A stretch of DNA of 64,000 bases from assembly GCA_019637395.1 (NCBI GenBank), contig JAHBVR010000003.1, forward strand, positions 248,001-312,000. The letters are read 5' to 3'. Both the position numbers and the translations under genes were made by a program. The DNA comes from Vulcanimicrobiota bacterium. Its GTDB lineage: Bacteria; Vulcanimicrobiota; Xenobia; Xenobiales; JADMJV01. Below the pieces are notes generated by a model. That model saw only the letters and a list, made by a program, of their open reading frames with translations. It searched no databases and was not told where the DNA came from. Of this stretch, positions 18,814 to 26,612 are shown one piece after another. Position 1 is the stretch's first letter. The number at the start of each line of letters is the position of its first letter.

Positions 18814-20162
18814 CCTTCTTCCAGAGCTCCGACCTTCAGCATCTGATTGAGCAACCAGAAAGTGGTGGGCAGATCAGCATCCAACTGCAAGGCCAGGCTG
18901 GAGGCGGTCTGACCGCCGCCAGCCAGCAGCGAACCCAGGCGTTGCAAGGCCGGCTCCGGCAGTCCAGGAAAGTGGTGCAGCAGGTAGGGACTGGAAAGGG
19001 TCAGACCCTTCTCGCTGACGGCCCAATCGAGGCCGGGGCGCAGCGCCACCGGATCATCAGGGCCCACCGAGATGGCCAGCGAAGCCAGCATTTTGAGCAG
19101 TTGAGAACGGAACTCTTCGGCCGTGGTGAAGCTGCCCTGGGCGTAGATTCGATAACCGAGCGGATGCTCGGCGCTGGCCGGACAGGGGCTGATCAGCTTG
19201 ATGGAACCTTCCACCATGTTGACCAGAAAGCCGCTGACGCAAGCGATAGTGGACGTTTCCACGGCTTGCCCGCTCTTCAGGGCTCGCTCCAGAGCCCGCC
19301 CGGCCACCGCCTTGGATTCGGTTTCCTTACGAATCTGGAGAACCAATTCCACGAAGGCCATTTCTTCGGCACTGAACTCTTCGTGCACGCGTTGGAGAAT
19401 TTTCAGGGTCAATAAGGAAAAGCGATTCAGCAGGCAGCCGCGCTCTTCGGAGAGTTGCAGCAGGCGCCTGGTGCGGCCCACGTCGCGCAGAGGCAGGGCG
19501 GTGGTGGTTTGGGGAAAGGCTCCGCTCAGTTCATGAAAGTCGCAGCAGAACTTTTCATAGTCGGGATTGTCCATGGGATCGGTGGCCCAGTAGAGAAAGG
19601 CCTGCCCGGCGCTCTCCCCGACTTCCTCGCGCCAAATGGCGCAGATATCCCGCCATAATCCACGGTTGTGGTCGTTGTAGGCAAAAAGGTCGCCCAGCCG
19701 GGGGGCGGAGACACCGCAAAACCAGCAACCCACGGAGCAGCCTTTGGAGAGTTCGAAAGCGGCCAGAGGATGCACGATTCCATGGGCTTTGGCGAAGCCG
19801 AGCTGGCTGGTGGTGCGCACCATCTGACGCTGCCGCCAGGCGTGGAAGCGATCGGAGCGGGGCCGGGAAGTTCGCCTCAGCTCTTCGCGATGATCGATCT
19901 TCTCTTGAATGAAGTGGCGATAACGCTGCACCGCCTGAGCCACCTCGGGCCGATAGGCATGTTGCACATCCCAAAGCGGACGAACCGCCTCGGCGTCGGC
20001 TTGCAGGCCGTAACGCCGGGCGGTTCCCGCCGGATCCTGGGAGAGGAGTTGACGAAACTCCTCATCTCCTTCCCAGCGCTCCAGCAGCCGCTTGATGTGA
20101 GCGATCTCGGCCAGATACTCGGGAGTGGCCGAAGATCGCTCGCGATAGATGGGTAAATTCAG
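18810..20162 (-). CDS. PoyD-like radical SAM peptide epimerase (copy 2), apparent CTG start
   Basis: The open frame begins immediately after the precursor. Its N-terminal 65 residues ('NLPIYRERSSATPEYLAEIA...') align with the N-termini of the other epimerases, but no ATG, GTG or TTG precedes them. The only candidate is CTG 20162-20160, overlapping the precursor's TGA as CTGA. That gives 450 aa, matching copies 1 (462) and 3 (448). The first conventional start, GTG 19967, would delete conserved sequence. The cluster motif is Cys142-x3-Cys146-x2-Cys149 ('GCSVGCWFCGVSAPRL'), and the 'TIACVSGFL' Cys is at 308. It is expected to install D-residues in the precursor core and is coupled to both the precursor and C-methyltransferase copy 3. 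Confidence 0.9.
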   Translation of the reverse strand: MNLPIYRERSSATPEYLAEIAHIKRLLERWEGDEEFRQLLSQDPAGTARRYGLQADAEAVRPLWDVQHAYRPEVAQAVQRYRHFIQEKIDHREELRRTSRPRSDRFHAWRQRQMVRTTSQLGFAKAHGIVHPLAAFELSKGCSVGCWFCGVSAPRLGDLFAYNDHNRGLWRDICAIWREEVGESAGQAFLYWATDPMDNPDYEKFCCDFHELSGAFPQTTTALPLRDVGRTRRLLQLSEERGCLLNRFSLLTLKILQRVHEEFSAEEMAFVELVLQIRKETESKAVAGRALERALKSGQAVETSTIACVSGFLVNMVEGSIKLISPCPASAEHPLGYRIYAQGSFTTAEEFRSQLLKMLASLAISVGPDDPVALRPGLDWAVSEKGLTLSSPYLLHHFPGLPEPALQRLGSLLAGGGQTASSLALQLDADLPTTFWLLNQMLKVGALEEG

Positions 20163-20692
20163 ATCAGAACCACGGCGATGACGGCCACCGCTTCGGCAGC
20201 CACAGCCGCGTTGGTGGCGGCGGCCACGTTGGCCACGGCGGCGGCGTTGGCTTCGGCGGCCACGTTGGCGCTGGTGGCCACATTGACGGCGGTGGCCAGG
20301 TAACCCGAGCCTCCAGCCACTCCGGACAGCTCCGCATCGCTCAACTGGCCTGAAACAAACTGTTTGGGGGGAGCCGGAATGACGATGGGCATGTAGGTCG
20401 GGGTGCTCTGCACCAGACGCAACTCAGTGCCCTCCGGGATGGGCAGCAGCGGTGCCAGGTAAGCGCTGGCAAATTGCATATACTCTTCCGGCTTCATTCC
20501 ATGCGATAGACCCAGGTAAGTGACCTTGTCGGTACTACGGAAAACCTTGACCACCTTGCCTTCAGGAATACCCATACCGGCTTCCCGCAGCTTGGTGACG
20601 GGGTCGCCTACCAACTCATCGGCAAAAGTCGAATCCTGCCAGCAACGGGCGATAATTTCGGCGAGAATAACTCGGTCGCGGTCTCCACTCAT
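20159..20692 (-). CDS. Polytheonamide-like proteusin precursor peptide (NHLP leader)
   Basis: A 177-aa peptide from ATG 20692, with AGGAGG nine bases upstream. The leader (1-128) is of nitrile-hydratase-alpha type: 'RVILAEIIARCWQDSTFADE' followed by 'GIPEGKVVKVFRSTDK'. An 'IPEG...ST' unit occurs twice (residues 42-62 and 85-106). Cleavage is expected after 'LSGVAGG' (Gly127-Gly128). The 49-residue core is almost only Ala, Val, Asn and Thr, with Asn at core positions 9, 15, 21, 27 and 33, exactly six apart. Glu occupies the next register position (39), and another Glu is at 19. The core ends in the hydrophobic 'VAVIAVVLI'. An i/i+6 Asn ladder is what stacks in the beta-helix of polytheonamide and aeronamide. 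This is the likely substrate for the neighbouring epimerases and methyltransferases and for the C39 transporter. Confidence 0.95.
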   Translation of the reverse strand: MSGDRDRVILAEIIARCWQDSTFADELVGDPVTKLREAGMGIPEGKVVKVFRSTDKVTYLGLSHGMKPEEYMQFASAYLAPLLPIPEGTELRLVQSTPTYMPIVIPAPPKQFVSGQLSDAELSGVAGGSGYLATAVNVATSANVAAEANAAAVANVAAATNAAVAAEAVAVIAVVLI

Positions 20693-20806
20693 AAATCACA
20701 TTCCTCCTAACTTGTCTGCGCAGGCGTTTCAAGGGGCATAATAGTCTATCCTGCAGACGCCGGTAGCAGGTTTCACTGCCGTCCTGGAGAGAATTGTGCT
20801 TATCCA
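20693..20806. promoter_or_regulatory. Divergent promoter region between precursor operon and epimerase 3 operon
   Basis: This 114-bp gap must drive both divergent operons. ATAATA at 20738-20743 gives a -10-like TATTAT for the precursor strand. The overlapping CATAAT (20737-20742), with TTGTCT at 20712-20717, gives a weak plus-strand promoter with a long 19-bp spacer. GTCTGC (20714-20719) and GCAGAC (20753-20758) form an inverted repeat centred near the shared -10, which could be an operator. The precursor has a strong AGGAGG Shine-Dalgarno at its 5' end. All promoter calls are by eye. Confidence 0.4.
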
Positions 20807-22153
20807 GTGTTGATTCAGGATTTTGAAATTCATCCTATATTTCGTACCCTAAGCACTTCCGTAAGCGGGGACTACCTGCGGGAACTGGCCCTGGTCAAGC
20901 GCTTTTGCGAGATCTACCGGGGTGACGATACCTTTCGAGCGGGATGGCACAGCCACCCCGAGGCGGCCCTGGATTCGGCCGGGCTGGCGCTGCCCCACGA
21001 GCAACTGTGGCCGCTGGTCGATTCCCAGGCGCCCGGACCGCTCGCCCCGGCGGTATCGCGCTACCTGGCTTTTCAGCAGGAAAAGCTTGCCTGGCGGGAA
21101 CAGTTGCGCTCGCAGATGCGCCTGACCTCGCCCGGTTTGGACGCCTGGCGCGGCCGCCAGATCCAACGCTGCGCCTGGCAGTTGGCGGCCGGCAATGCCG
21201 AGGCCATCTTTCACCCTCCCGCGGCTTTTGAACTGGCCCGGGGCTGCTCGGTCGGCTGCTGGTTCTGCGGCGTTTCCGCTCCCAAGCTGGCCGATTTGTG
21301 GCCGGCCAGCCCGGAAAATCGCCGATTGTGGAAAGAGACGCTGGAAGTGGTGTTCGAGTTTTGTGGGCCGGCGGCTGCTCATTCCTTTCTCTACTGGGCC
21401 ACCGATCCGCTGGACAATCCCGACTACGAGCAGTTCTGTCTGGATTTCCACGCGGTTTTCGGCCAGTTTCCTCAAACCACCACGGCTCTGGCCGGGCGCG
21501 ATCCGGAACGCACCCGGAAACTGCTGCGCCTCTCTCAAGCACACGGTTGCCTGCTCAACCGCTTCAGCCTGTCGAGCAAACGCCAACTGCGGCAAGTGCA
21601 CGAGAAATTCAGCCCGGAAGAATTGCTGCGGGTGGAGCTCATCTTGCAGAACAAGGAGTCGCTGGGTGCCCTTTCGGCGGCCGGCAAGGCGCTCTCCAGA
21701 ATTGATCCGAGCCGGGCGCACGCCACCACCATCGCCTGCGTTTCTGGATTTCTGTTCAATATGTGTGAAGGACGGGTGCGTTGGGTGACCCCTTACCCCT
21801 CCGGTCCCCAGTATCCTGATGGCTACAAAGTGGAAGCCGAGGCCCACTTTGAAAGCGCCGCCCAACTGCGCGAAGTGCTGGCCGGCTGGTGCGCGCTGCC
21901 GGCCCGCCTGCCGAGTGGCGCGGTACCCCGCTGGCGCGAAGATTTGACGGCCACCCTGGAAGCGGACGCTTTTCGTGTTCACGATTCGCAACGCGGCGTG
22001 CGCTTCGATCGGAGCTGGCATCCGCAGGCCCCTGAGCTGGCCGCCTTGATCGGCGAAAAATCGGTGGGTGAACTGGCTTTGCAATTGGCCGCCCCCGCTG
22101 CTGAGACCGTGTTGGCGCTGCAGCGGCTCTATCAGGCCGGTCTTTTCGCTTGA
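20807..22153 (+). CDS. PoyD-like radical SAM peptide epimerase (copy 3)
   Basis: A 448-aa protein from GTG 20807; the start is uncertain because the nearest GGAGAG is about 15 bases upstream. The cluster motif is Cys147-x3-Cys151-x2-Cys154 ('GCSVGCWFCGVSAPKL'). Conserved epimerase blocks follow: 'YWATDPLDNPDYEQFC', 'FPQTTTAL', 'GCLLNRFSLSS' and 'TTIACVSGFLFNMC' (Cys311). It is transcribed divergently from the precursor operon and ends in TTGA, overlapping C-methyltransferase copy 4. It is clearly a paralogue of copies 1 and 2, so the three arose by duplication or by assembly of related cassettes. Confidence 0.92.
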   Translation: MLIQDFEIHPIFRTLSTSVSGDYLRELALVKRFCEIYRGDDTFRAGWHSHPEAALDSAGLALPHEQLWPLVDSQAPGPLAPAVSRYLAFQQEKLAWREQLRSQMRLTSPGLDAWRGRQIQRCAWQLAAGNAEAIFHPPAAFELARGCSVGCWFCGVSAPKLADLWPASPENRRLWKETLEVVFEFCGPAAAHSFLYWATDPLDNPDYEQFCLDFHAVFGQFPQTTTALAGRDPERTRKLLRLSQAHGCLLNRFSLSSKRQLRQVHEKFSPEELLRVELILQNKESLGALSAAGKALSRIDPSRAHATTIACVSGFLFNMCEGRVRWVTPYPSGPQYPDGYKVEAEAHFESAAQLREVLAGWCALPARLPSGAVPRWREDLTATLEADAFRVHDSQRGVRFDRSWHPQAPELAALIGEKSVGELALQLAAPAAETVLALQRLYQAGLFA

Positions 22154-24093
22154 GCATCGTGCTGGTGCATATGCCCTACGCCGCCGTGGAGCGCCCTTCC
22201 ATCGGCCTGGGCACGCTCAAAGCCTGCCTGGAGCGCGAGGGCCTGGCCAGCGAGGTCCTCTACGGAAATCTGCTTTTTGCCGAAAAAATCGGATTGAAGC
22301 GATATAAGTTGATCGAATTTACGCCCACCGATGTCTTTCTGGGCGAATGGACCTTCGCCAGGGCCGCTTTCCCCGAATTTGAACCCGATCATGACGCCTA
22401 CTTCGCGGCCGCCGACCTGGACGTCATGGAGGCGCTGGTGGCTCCGCGCGCCCAATTACGGCCTCTGTTCGAGGAATTACGCGCTCAGGCGCCGGCCTTC
22501 GTGGAGGAACTGGCGGACCGGATTCTGGCCGGCAACCCGCGCATCGTGGGCGCCGGCTCGACCTTTCAGCAGCACTGCGCCTCGCTGGCCTTGTTGCGCC
22601 GGCTCAAGCAGCGCCGGCCCGATTTGATCACCGTGTTGGGCGGGGCTAACTGCGAGGGCCGCATGGGCCAGATGACCCACCAGGCTTTTGACTGGGTGGA
22701 TTACCTGGTCAGTGGTGAGGCGGACCAGCTGATTGCTCCCTTCTTCCGCTCCCTGCTGGAAGATGGTCCGGTGCAGGCGCCGGCCAGCGTGCTCACCCCC
22801 CCACGGCGCGGCCAATCCCCCGGGCGCTCCAAGGTAGAGGATATGAATGCTGTGCCGGTGCCGGATTACCACGATTACTTCCGCCAGTTGGACGCGTTGG
22901 AGGTGGGCCGGCGCATCGAACCGGGCCTGCTGTTGGAAAGCTCGCGCGGTTGCTGGTGGGGAGCCAGTCACCACTGCACTTTCTGCGGCTTGAACGGGAC
23001 CGGCATGGGCTTTCGCTCCAAGTCCGCCGAGCGGGCTCTGGGTGACTTCACCGATCTGGAGCGCAGCTATCAGGGCCGGCGCTTCGAAGTGGTCGACAAC
23101 ATTTTGGACATGAGCTACTTTCGCTCGCTCTTGCCTCAGCTGGAAGGGCGCGATTACAGCATTTTTTACGAGACCAAGGCCAACCTGAAGCGCGAGCAGG
23201 TGGCCCAACTGGCCCGCGCCGGCGTGCGCTGGATTCAGCCGGGCATCGAGAGCATGCACGACGAGGTGCTACGCCACATCGACAAAGGCTCCACCGCCCT
23301 GACCAACGTGCAGTTGCTCAAGTGGACGCGTGAGTTTGGCGTGCGCGTCAGCTGGAACTTTCTGGCCGGTTTTCCGGGCGAGAAAGACGAATGGTATGCC
23401 GAGATGGCCGCCTGGCTGCCGCTGATTTCCCACCTGCAGCCCCCCCAGGAGCAAAGCCCCAACCCGCTCTGGACCTGGCGGGTCACCCAGATCCGCTACG
23501 AGCGCTTCAGTCCCTATCACACGCGGGCCCAGGATTTCGGGCTACAACTGGAGGCCAACCGCTATTATCAATACATCTATCCGTTGCCACCCGAGGGTTT
23601 ACGCGAGCTGGCTTACTTTTTTGAGGATCAACAAGATCTGCGGCGGCCTCGCACCGGGCCGCGTTTTGACGAGGCGGATCGTCCCGGCCGGCGCGCTTTG
23701 GAAAATTGGGTAGACCATTGGATCCGCATTTACTGGCAGGGCAATCCGCTCATTTTGAGCATGGCCGACGACGGGGAGCGGCTGCGCATGATCGATACCC
23801 GGCCCTGCGCTCAGCAGCGCTTTTTTTCCCTGGAGGGCGCCCGGCGCCAGCTTTATCTGGCCTGTGACCAACCGCAGACGCGCGCCTCGCTGGGCAATCC
23901 GGCCGAGCTGGATGAGCTGGTGGCCCGCAAGTTGATCCTGGAGCTGAACGGCAAGTTCCTGGCCCTGGCGGTGCGCGGCGACCTGCCCGCCATGCCGCGC
24001 AATCTCGAGTTTCCGGGTGGCTGCATGGATATCGATCCGGCTTACGTCAGCCGCAGCCGGATCTCGACCGGCCGGGAGCGCATTTCTTCATAG
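22150..24093 (+). CDS. RiPP maturation radical SAM/B12 C-methyltransferase (copy 4)
   Basis: A 647-aa protein from a TTG start within the TTGA overlap with epimerase 3. It has the family N-terminus 'VLVHMPYAAVERPSIGLG', 'GGANCEG' and Cys268-x7-Cys276-x2-Cys279 ('RGCWWGASHHCTFCGLN'). An insertion around residues 208-232 is Pro/Arg rich, and another around 435-450 contains 'NPLWTWRV'. Only this copy has 'GAS' where copies 2 and 3 have 'GQK'. The 3' end overlaps the convergent glycosyltransferase gene by 52 bp. Confidence 0.92.
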   Translation: MSIVLVHMPYAAVERPSIGLGTLKACLEREGLASEVLYGNLLFAEKIGLKRYKLIEFTPTDVFLGEWTFARAAFPEFEPDHDAYFAAADLDVMEALVAPRAQLRPLFEELRAQAPAFVEELADRILAGNPRIVGAGSTFQQHCASLALLRRLKQRRPDLITVLGGANCEGRMGQMTHQAFDWVDYLVSGEADQLIAPFFRSLLEDGPVQAPASVLTPPRRGQSPGRSKVEDMNAVPVPDYHDYFRQLDALEVGRRIEPGLLLESSRGCWWGASHHCTFCGLNGTGMGFRSKSAERALGDFTDLERSYQGRRFEVVDNILDMSYFRSLLPQLEGRDYSIFYETKANLKREQVAQLARAGVRWIQPGIESMHDEVLRHIDKGSTALTNVQLLKWTREFGVRVSWNFLAGFPGEKDEWYAEMAAWLPLISHLQPPQEQSPNPLWTWRVTQIRYERFSPYHTRAQDFGLQLEANRYYQYIYPLPPEGLRELAYFFEDQQDLRRPRTGPRFDEADRPGRRALENWVDHWIRIYWQGNPLILSMADDGERLRMIDTRPCAQQRFFSLEGARRQLYLACDQPQTRASLGNPAELDELVARKLILELNGKFLALAVRGDLPAMPRNLEFPGGCMDIDPAYVSRSRISTGRERISS

Positions 24094-24920
24094 TTCCAGC
24101 GCGCTTCCAGATGGCTCTCAGGTTGCTCCGGCGCCCATTTGGCCCGAAACTTGAGATAGTCGGCCTGGATCAGTTGATTGCGTCTGACCGTTACGGCCTG
24201 CCAGCTCATCTGCTCGCGGGCCGACTCATCTTTGACATGGCCGGCCCCTTCATGGTGCAGCCAGGCTCCCTTGGCGCAAACCAGCCGATAGCCGGCCTTT
24301 TGGGCCCGCAAGCCATAGTCAAAATCGCTATAGTAGCCGAAAAACTGGGGGTCGAAGCCGCCCAGAGCCTCTACTGCCGCCCGCCGCAGCAGCACTGCAT
24401 CCCCCGAGAAGAGCCGGTCCACCGTATAAGCCATCCCGTGGTATTCAAAAACGTAGCGCGAGAAGGCCAGGATGTCTTCGTAGCCGCGGGCGGCAAAGGG
24501 CGGCGTCACGCGGTGCTCGGGAAAGCTATCGGTATATTGCGAGGTGCCGCGCACGATGGCGATGTCTTCGGCCAGTCCCAACACCCCCAGCTGGGCGTTG
24601 AGGAACGAGGGGGTGACCTGCATGTCGTTGGATAGAAAGAAAATCCGCTCGCCCTGGCAGCGACTCAAAGCCTGGTTAAAAACCCCGGTGTAGTGGCCGC
24701 GCTCGGGCAGCCGCTGGATGTGCACCGGCCAGGGCGCGCGCTTTTGGAAGTCGGCAAACAACTCGCCAATGGTGGGGTCGCTGCTGGCGTCGTCGATGAG
24801 CCAAACTTCGACCTGGCCGGGAAAGCTGCGCAACGTGAAATGGAGAGCCCCCAGGCACTGGCGGGTCAGGCCCGGGGCTTCCCGCGCCGGCACAGCCACG
24901 CTCAGGTCAGGCCGAGACAA
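24042..24920 (-). CDS. Family 2 glycosyltransferase
   Basis: Predicted 292 aa from TTG 24920, with GAGG nine bases upstream and a 14-bp overlap with the oxygenase gene; an ATG at 24974 would overlap more. It shows the GT-A fold order of GT2 enzymes: 'DLSVAVPAR', nucleotide-binding 'LIDDASSDPTIG', 'RIFFLSNDMQVTPSFL', the acceptor segment 'LFSGDAVLLRRAAVEALGGF', and 'GYYSDFDYGLRAQKAGY'. It is cytoplasmic and probably transfers a sugar. Its place at the end of a four-gene minus-strand run with two oxygenase genes suggests a tailoring role, perhaps on a hydroxylated peptide. The acceptor is unknown. Confidence 0.85.
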   Translation of the reverse strand: MSRPDLSVAVPAREAPGLTRQCLGALHFTLRSFPGQVEVWLIDDASSDPTIGELFADFQKRAPWPVHIQRLPERGHYTGVFNQALSRCQGERIFFLSNDMQVTPSFLNAQLGVLGLAEDIAIVRGTSQYTDSFPEHRVTPPFAARGYEDILAFSRYVFEYHGMAYTVDRLFSGDAVLLRRAAVEALGGFDPQFFGYYSDFDYGLRAQKAGYRLVCAKGAWLHHEGAGHVKDESAREQMSWQAVTVRRNQLIQADYLKFRAKWAPEQPESHLEARWNYEEMRSRPVEIRLRLT

Positions 24921-25821
24921 GGGCCCGCACCTCGGGGCTGAGCAGGCGGCCGCACAATTGGCGCACGCGCGCACTCATCGGTTGCCAGAGCTGGTCAAGC
25001 CCGCCTGGTCCTCCTACTTCGCGCACCTCAGCCAGACCGACCGACCCCTGGTGCTGGTTCAAAAAGGCCTCCAGCGAACCATCGCGAGCCGCTTCGCGAA
25101 ACTGTCCCAGCAGTTCGATCAGAAGCGAGGAGCGCCACCAGAAGGTGACCGTCATGCTGATCTCCAGCGATCGCACATAGTGCCACCAGTGGGCCGGAAT
25201 AAACAGGGTGTCACCCGGTCCCACCTCCGTCTCCCACAATTGGACCTGTTCGAAGAGGGGAAAGGCGTCAGGATCAGGCTGATCCAGGCGCACCCGGCTG
25301 CGCAGATAGTCGTTGGGAAGTTGTGCTTCCGGATACATCTTCTCATCGTGTTCGGGCCCCACCAGCACCACTCGCTTGCGCCCCAGCAGCTGGCAGAGCA
25401 AGTTCTGGTTACCGTCCAGGGGCGAGTGATTGTCCTTGTGAAAGTTCAGGCAGGTGCCCTCCGGCCCGACCCAGACCAGCACTTCCGTCTTACGGTCGGT
25501 TGGCATGTAGGGTGGCAGCACCATTGATTCGCGCATGCCCGGCAGCCAGGCCAGCGGCATGGCGTCGAGATAAAGCCCATCTCCGCTTCGCTCGCGCAGA
25601 CTCTGCAAATACTGGCCGACCTGGACGCTGCGGGTGCCCTGCAGAGAGTTGTTGCCGGACAAGGCCAGATGACCATAGCGAGATTCAAACCAGTCCAGGT
25701 TCCACTCCCCCCAGGAGGGCCATTGCTGCACCAGACCGGTCATCACCACCGGCCGGCCGGGGAGCAAATATTGACGGGAAAATTCGTCCCGGGAGGGGGC
25801 ATCAATCCGCGGAATCTGCAT
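24907..25821 (-). CDS. Cupin/JmjC-type Fe(II)/2-oxoglutarate-dependent oxygenase
   Basis: A 304-aa protein from ATG 25821, overlapping the upstream gene by 20 bp. It matches the cupin_8/JmjC hydroxylase layout: 'RPVVMTGLVQQWPSW' near residue 23, iron ligands His128 and Asp130 in 'NFHKDNHSPLDGN', 'GRKRVVLVGPEH', and the distal His214 in 'LFIPAHWWHYV'. Relatives such as FIH hydroxylate protein side chains, often on Asn or Asp. Within this cluster it is a good candidate to hydroxylate core Asn or Val residues; the target is inferred. Confidence 0.88.
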   Translation of the reverse strand: MQIPRIDAPSRDEFSRQYLLPGRPVVMTGLVQQWPSWGEWNLDWFESRYGHLALSGNNSLQGTRSVQVGQYLQSLRERSGDGLYLDAMPLAWLPGMRESMVLPPYMPTDRKTEVLVWVGPEGTCLNFHKDNHSPLDGNQNLLCQLLGRKRVVLVGPEHDEKMYPEAQLPNDYLRSRVRLDQPDPDAFPLFEQVQLWETEVGPGDTLFIPAHWWHYVRSLEISMTVTFWWRSSLLIELLGQFREAARDGSLEAFLNQHQGSVGLAEVREVGGPGGLDQLWQPMSARVRQLCGRLLSPEVRALVSA

Positions 25822-26611
25822 GGCTGGAAGCGTCCTTTCTGTGCTCGGCGGCGCGCAGGCGCGCTTCCGGTCCAGGTCGATAGCTGGCCTTCGGCACCAC
25901 CAACCGCGGCGGCCGCATCTCGGCGGCGCGCGGAAAGAGAGCGTAGGTCTGGCTGGCCGATTCCGTCACGTCGCGCACGGCCGCGATAAAACTTTCGAGT
26001 TCTCTCGTCCGTTCTGTTTCCACCAGACGTACGGGCCGATCTCGCGCCTCGGGCAAAAACCGTAGATAAAAGAGCGGATCACCTCGGCGCACCAGGATGT
26101 CCCGGGTGGGGTCCAGCCATTGAAAAGAGAAGTTCAGGTGGCGCGGCCAGATGTCGATGGGGAAGCGCCCCGCATACAGAATCAGTGGGCGTTGCGCCGT
26201 GAGCGGGCAGGCGAAAGCCGGGATTTGCTCCAGAAAGACCGATTCGTCACTTATGAACACGTAGGGGAGGTGGAGCTGCAGGGTGGGCCAATCAGGATTT
26301 TCCCAAAGCTCGGGCGGCAATACGGTGAGGGCCCGGGCCAGCCCGTTGAGTCCGATAATTTTTTCGCCCTCCAGGGGCACCACGTTGTAGCGAAATTCCC
26401 GGCCCGGCACCAGGTGGGTGCAGCGCAAGCTGAGTGTGAAAGGCGAGCGGACCATGTAATAAAAGCGGGACAGGTCGCCGATGGCCGGGCAACTGGCCGC
26501 TCCCCCGCGCACCGCTCCCTGGGCCGGCCAGTCCAGTCGCTCGGGCGGGTAATAAAGCACGCTGGCTCGATCTTCGGAAAAAAGCCAGCCGACCAGGCAC
26601 GGATCGCTCAT
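25802..26611 (-). CDS. Hypothetical protein in the tailoring run
   Basis: A 269-aa protein with ATG 26611, one base after the stop of the PhyH gene, and overlapping the JmjC gene by 20 bp. No family was recognised. Notable segments are 'SRFYYMVRSPFTLSLRCTHL', 'LHLPYVFISDESVFLEQIP' and 'RFPIDIWPRHLNFSFQWL'. There is no signal peptide, no membrane helix and no cysteine motif. The last 60 residues are charged and probably flexible. Tight packing between two oxygenase genes implies a shared pathway, but no activity can be assigned. Confidence 0.75.
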   Translation of the reverse strand: MSDPCLVGWLFSEDRASVLYYPPERLDWPAQGAVRGGAASCPAIGDLSRFYYMVRSPFTLSLRCTHLVPGREFRYNVVPLEGEKIIGLNGLARALTVLPPELWENPDWPTLQLHLPYVFISDESVFLEQIPAFACPLTAQRPLILYAGRFPIDIWPRHLNFSFQWLDPTRDILVRRGDPLFYLRFLPEARDRPVRLVETERTRELESFIAAVRDVTESASQTYALFPRAAEMRPPRLVVPKASYRPGPEARLRAAEHRKDASSHADSAD

Positions 26612-26612
26612 G

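Noticed and set aside
20849-22084. 411-codon minus-strand frame opposite epimerase 3
   Set aside because: Antisense shadow of a gene with a clear CxxxCxxC radical SAM motif.
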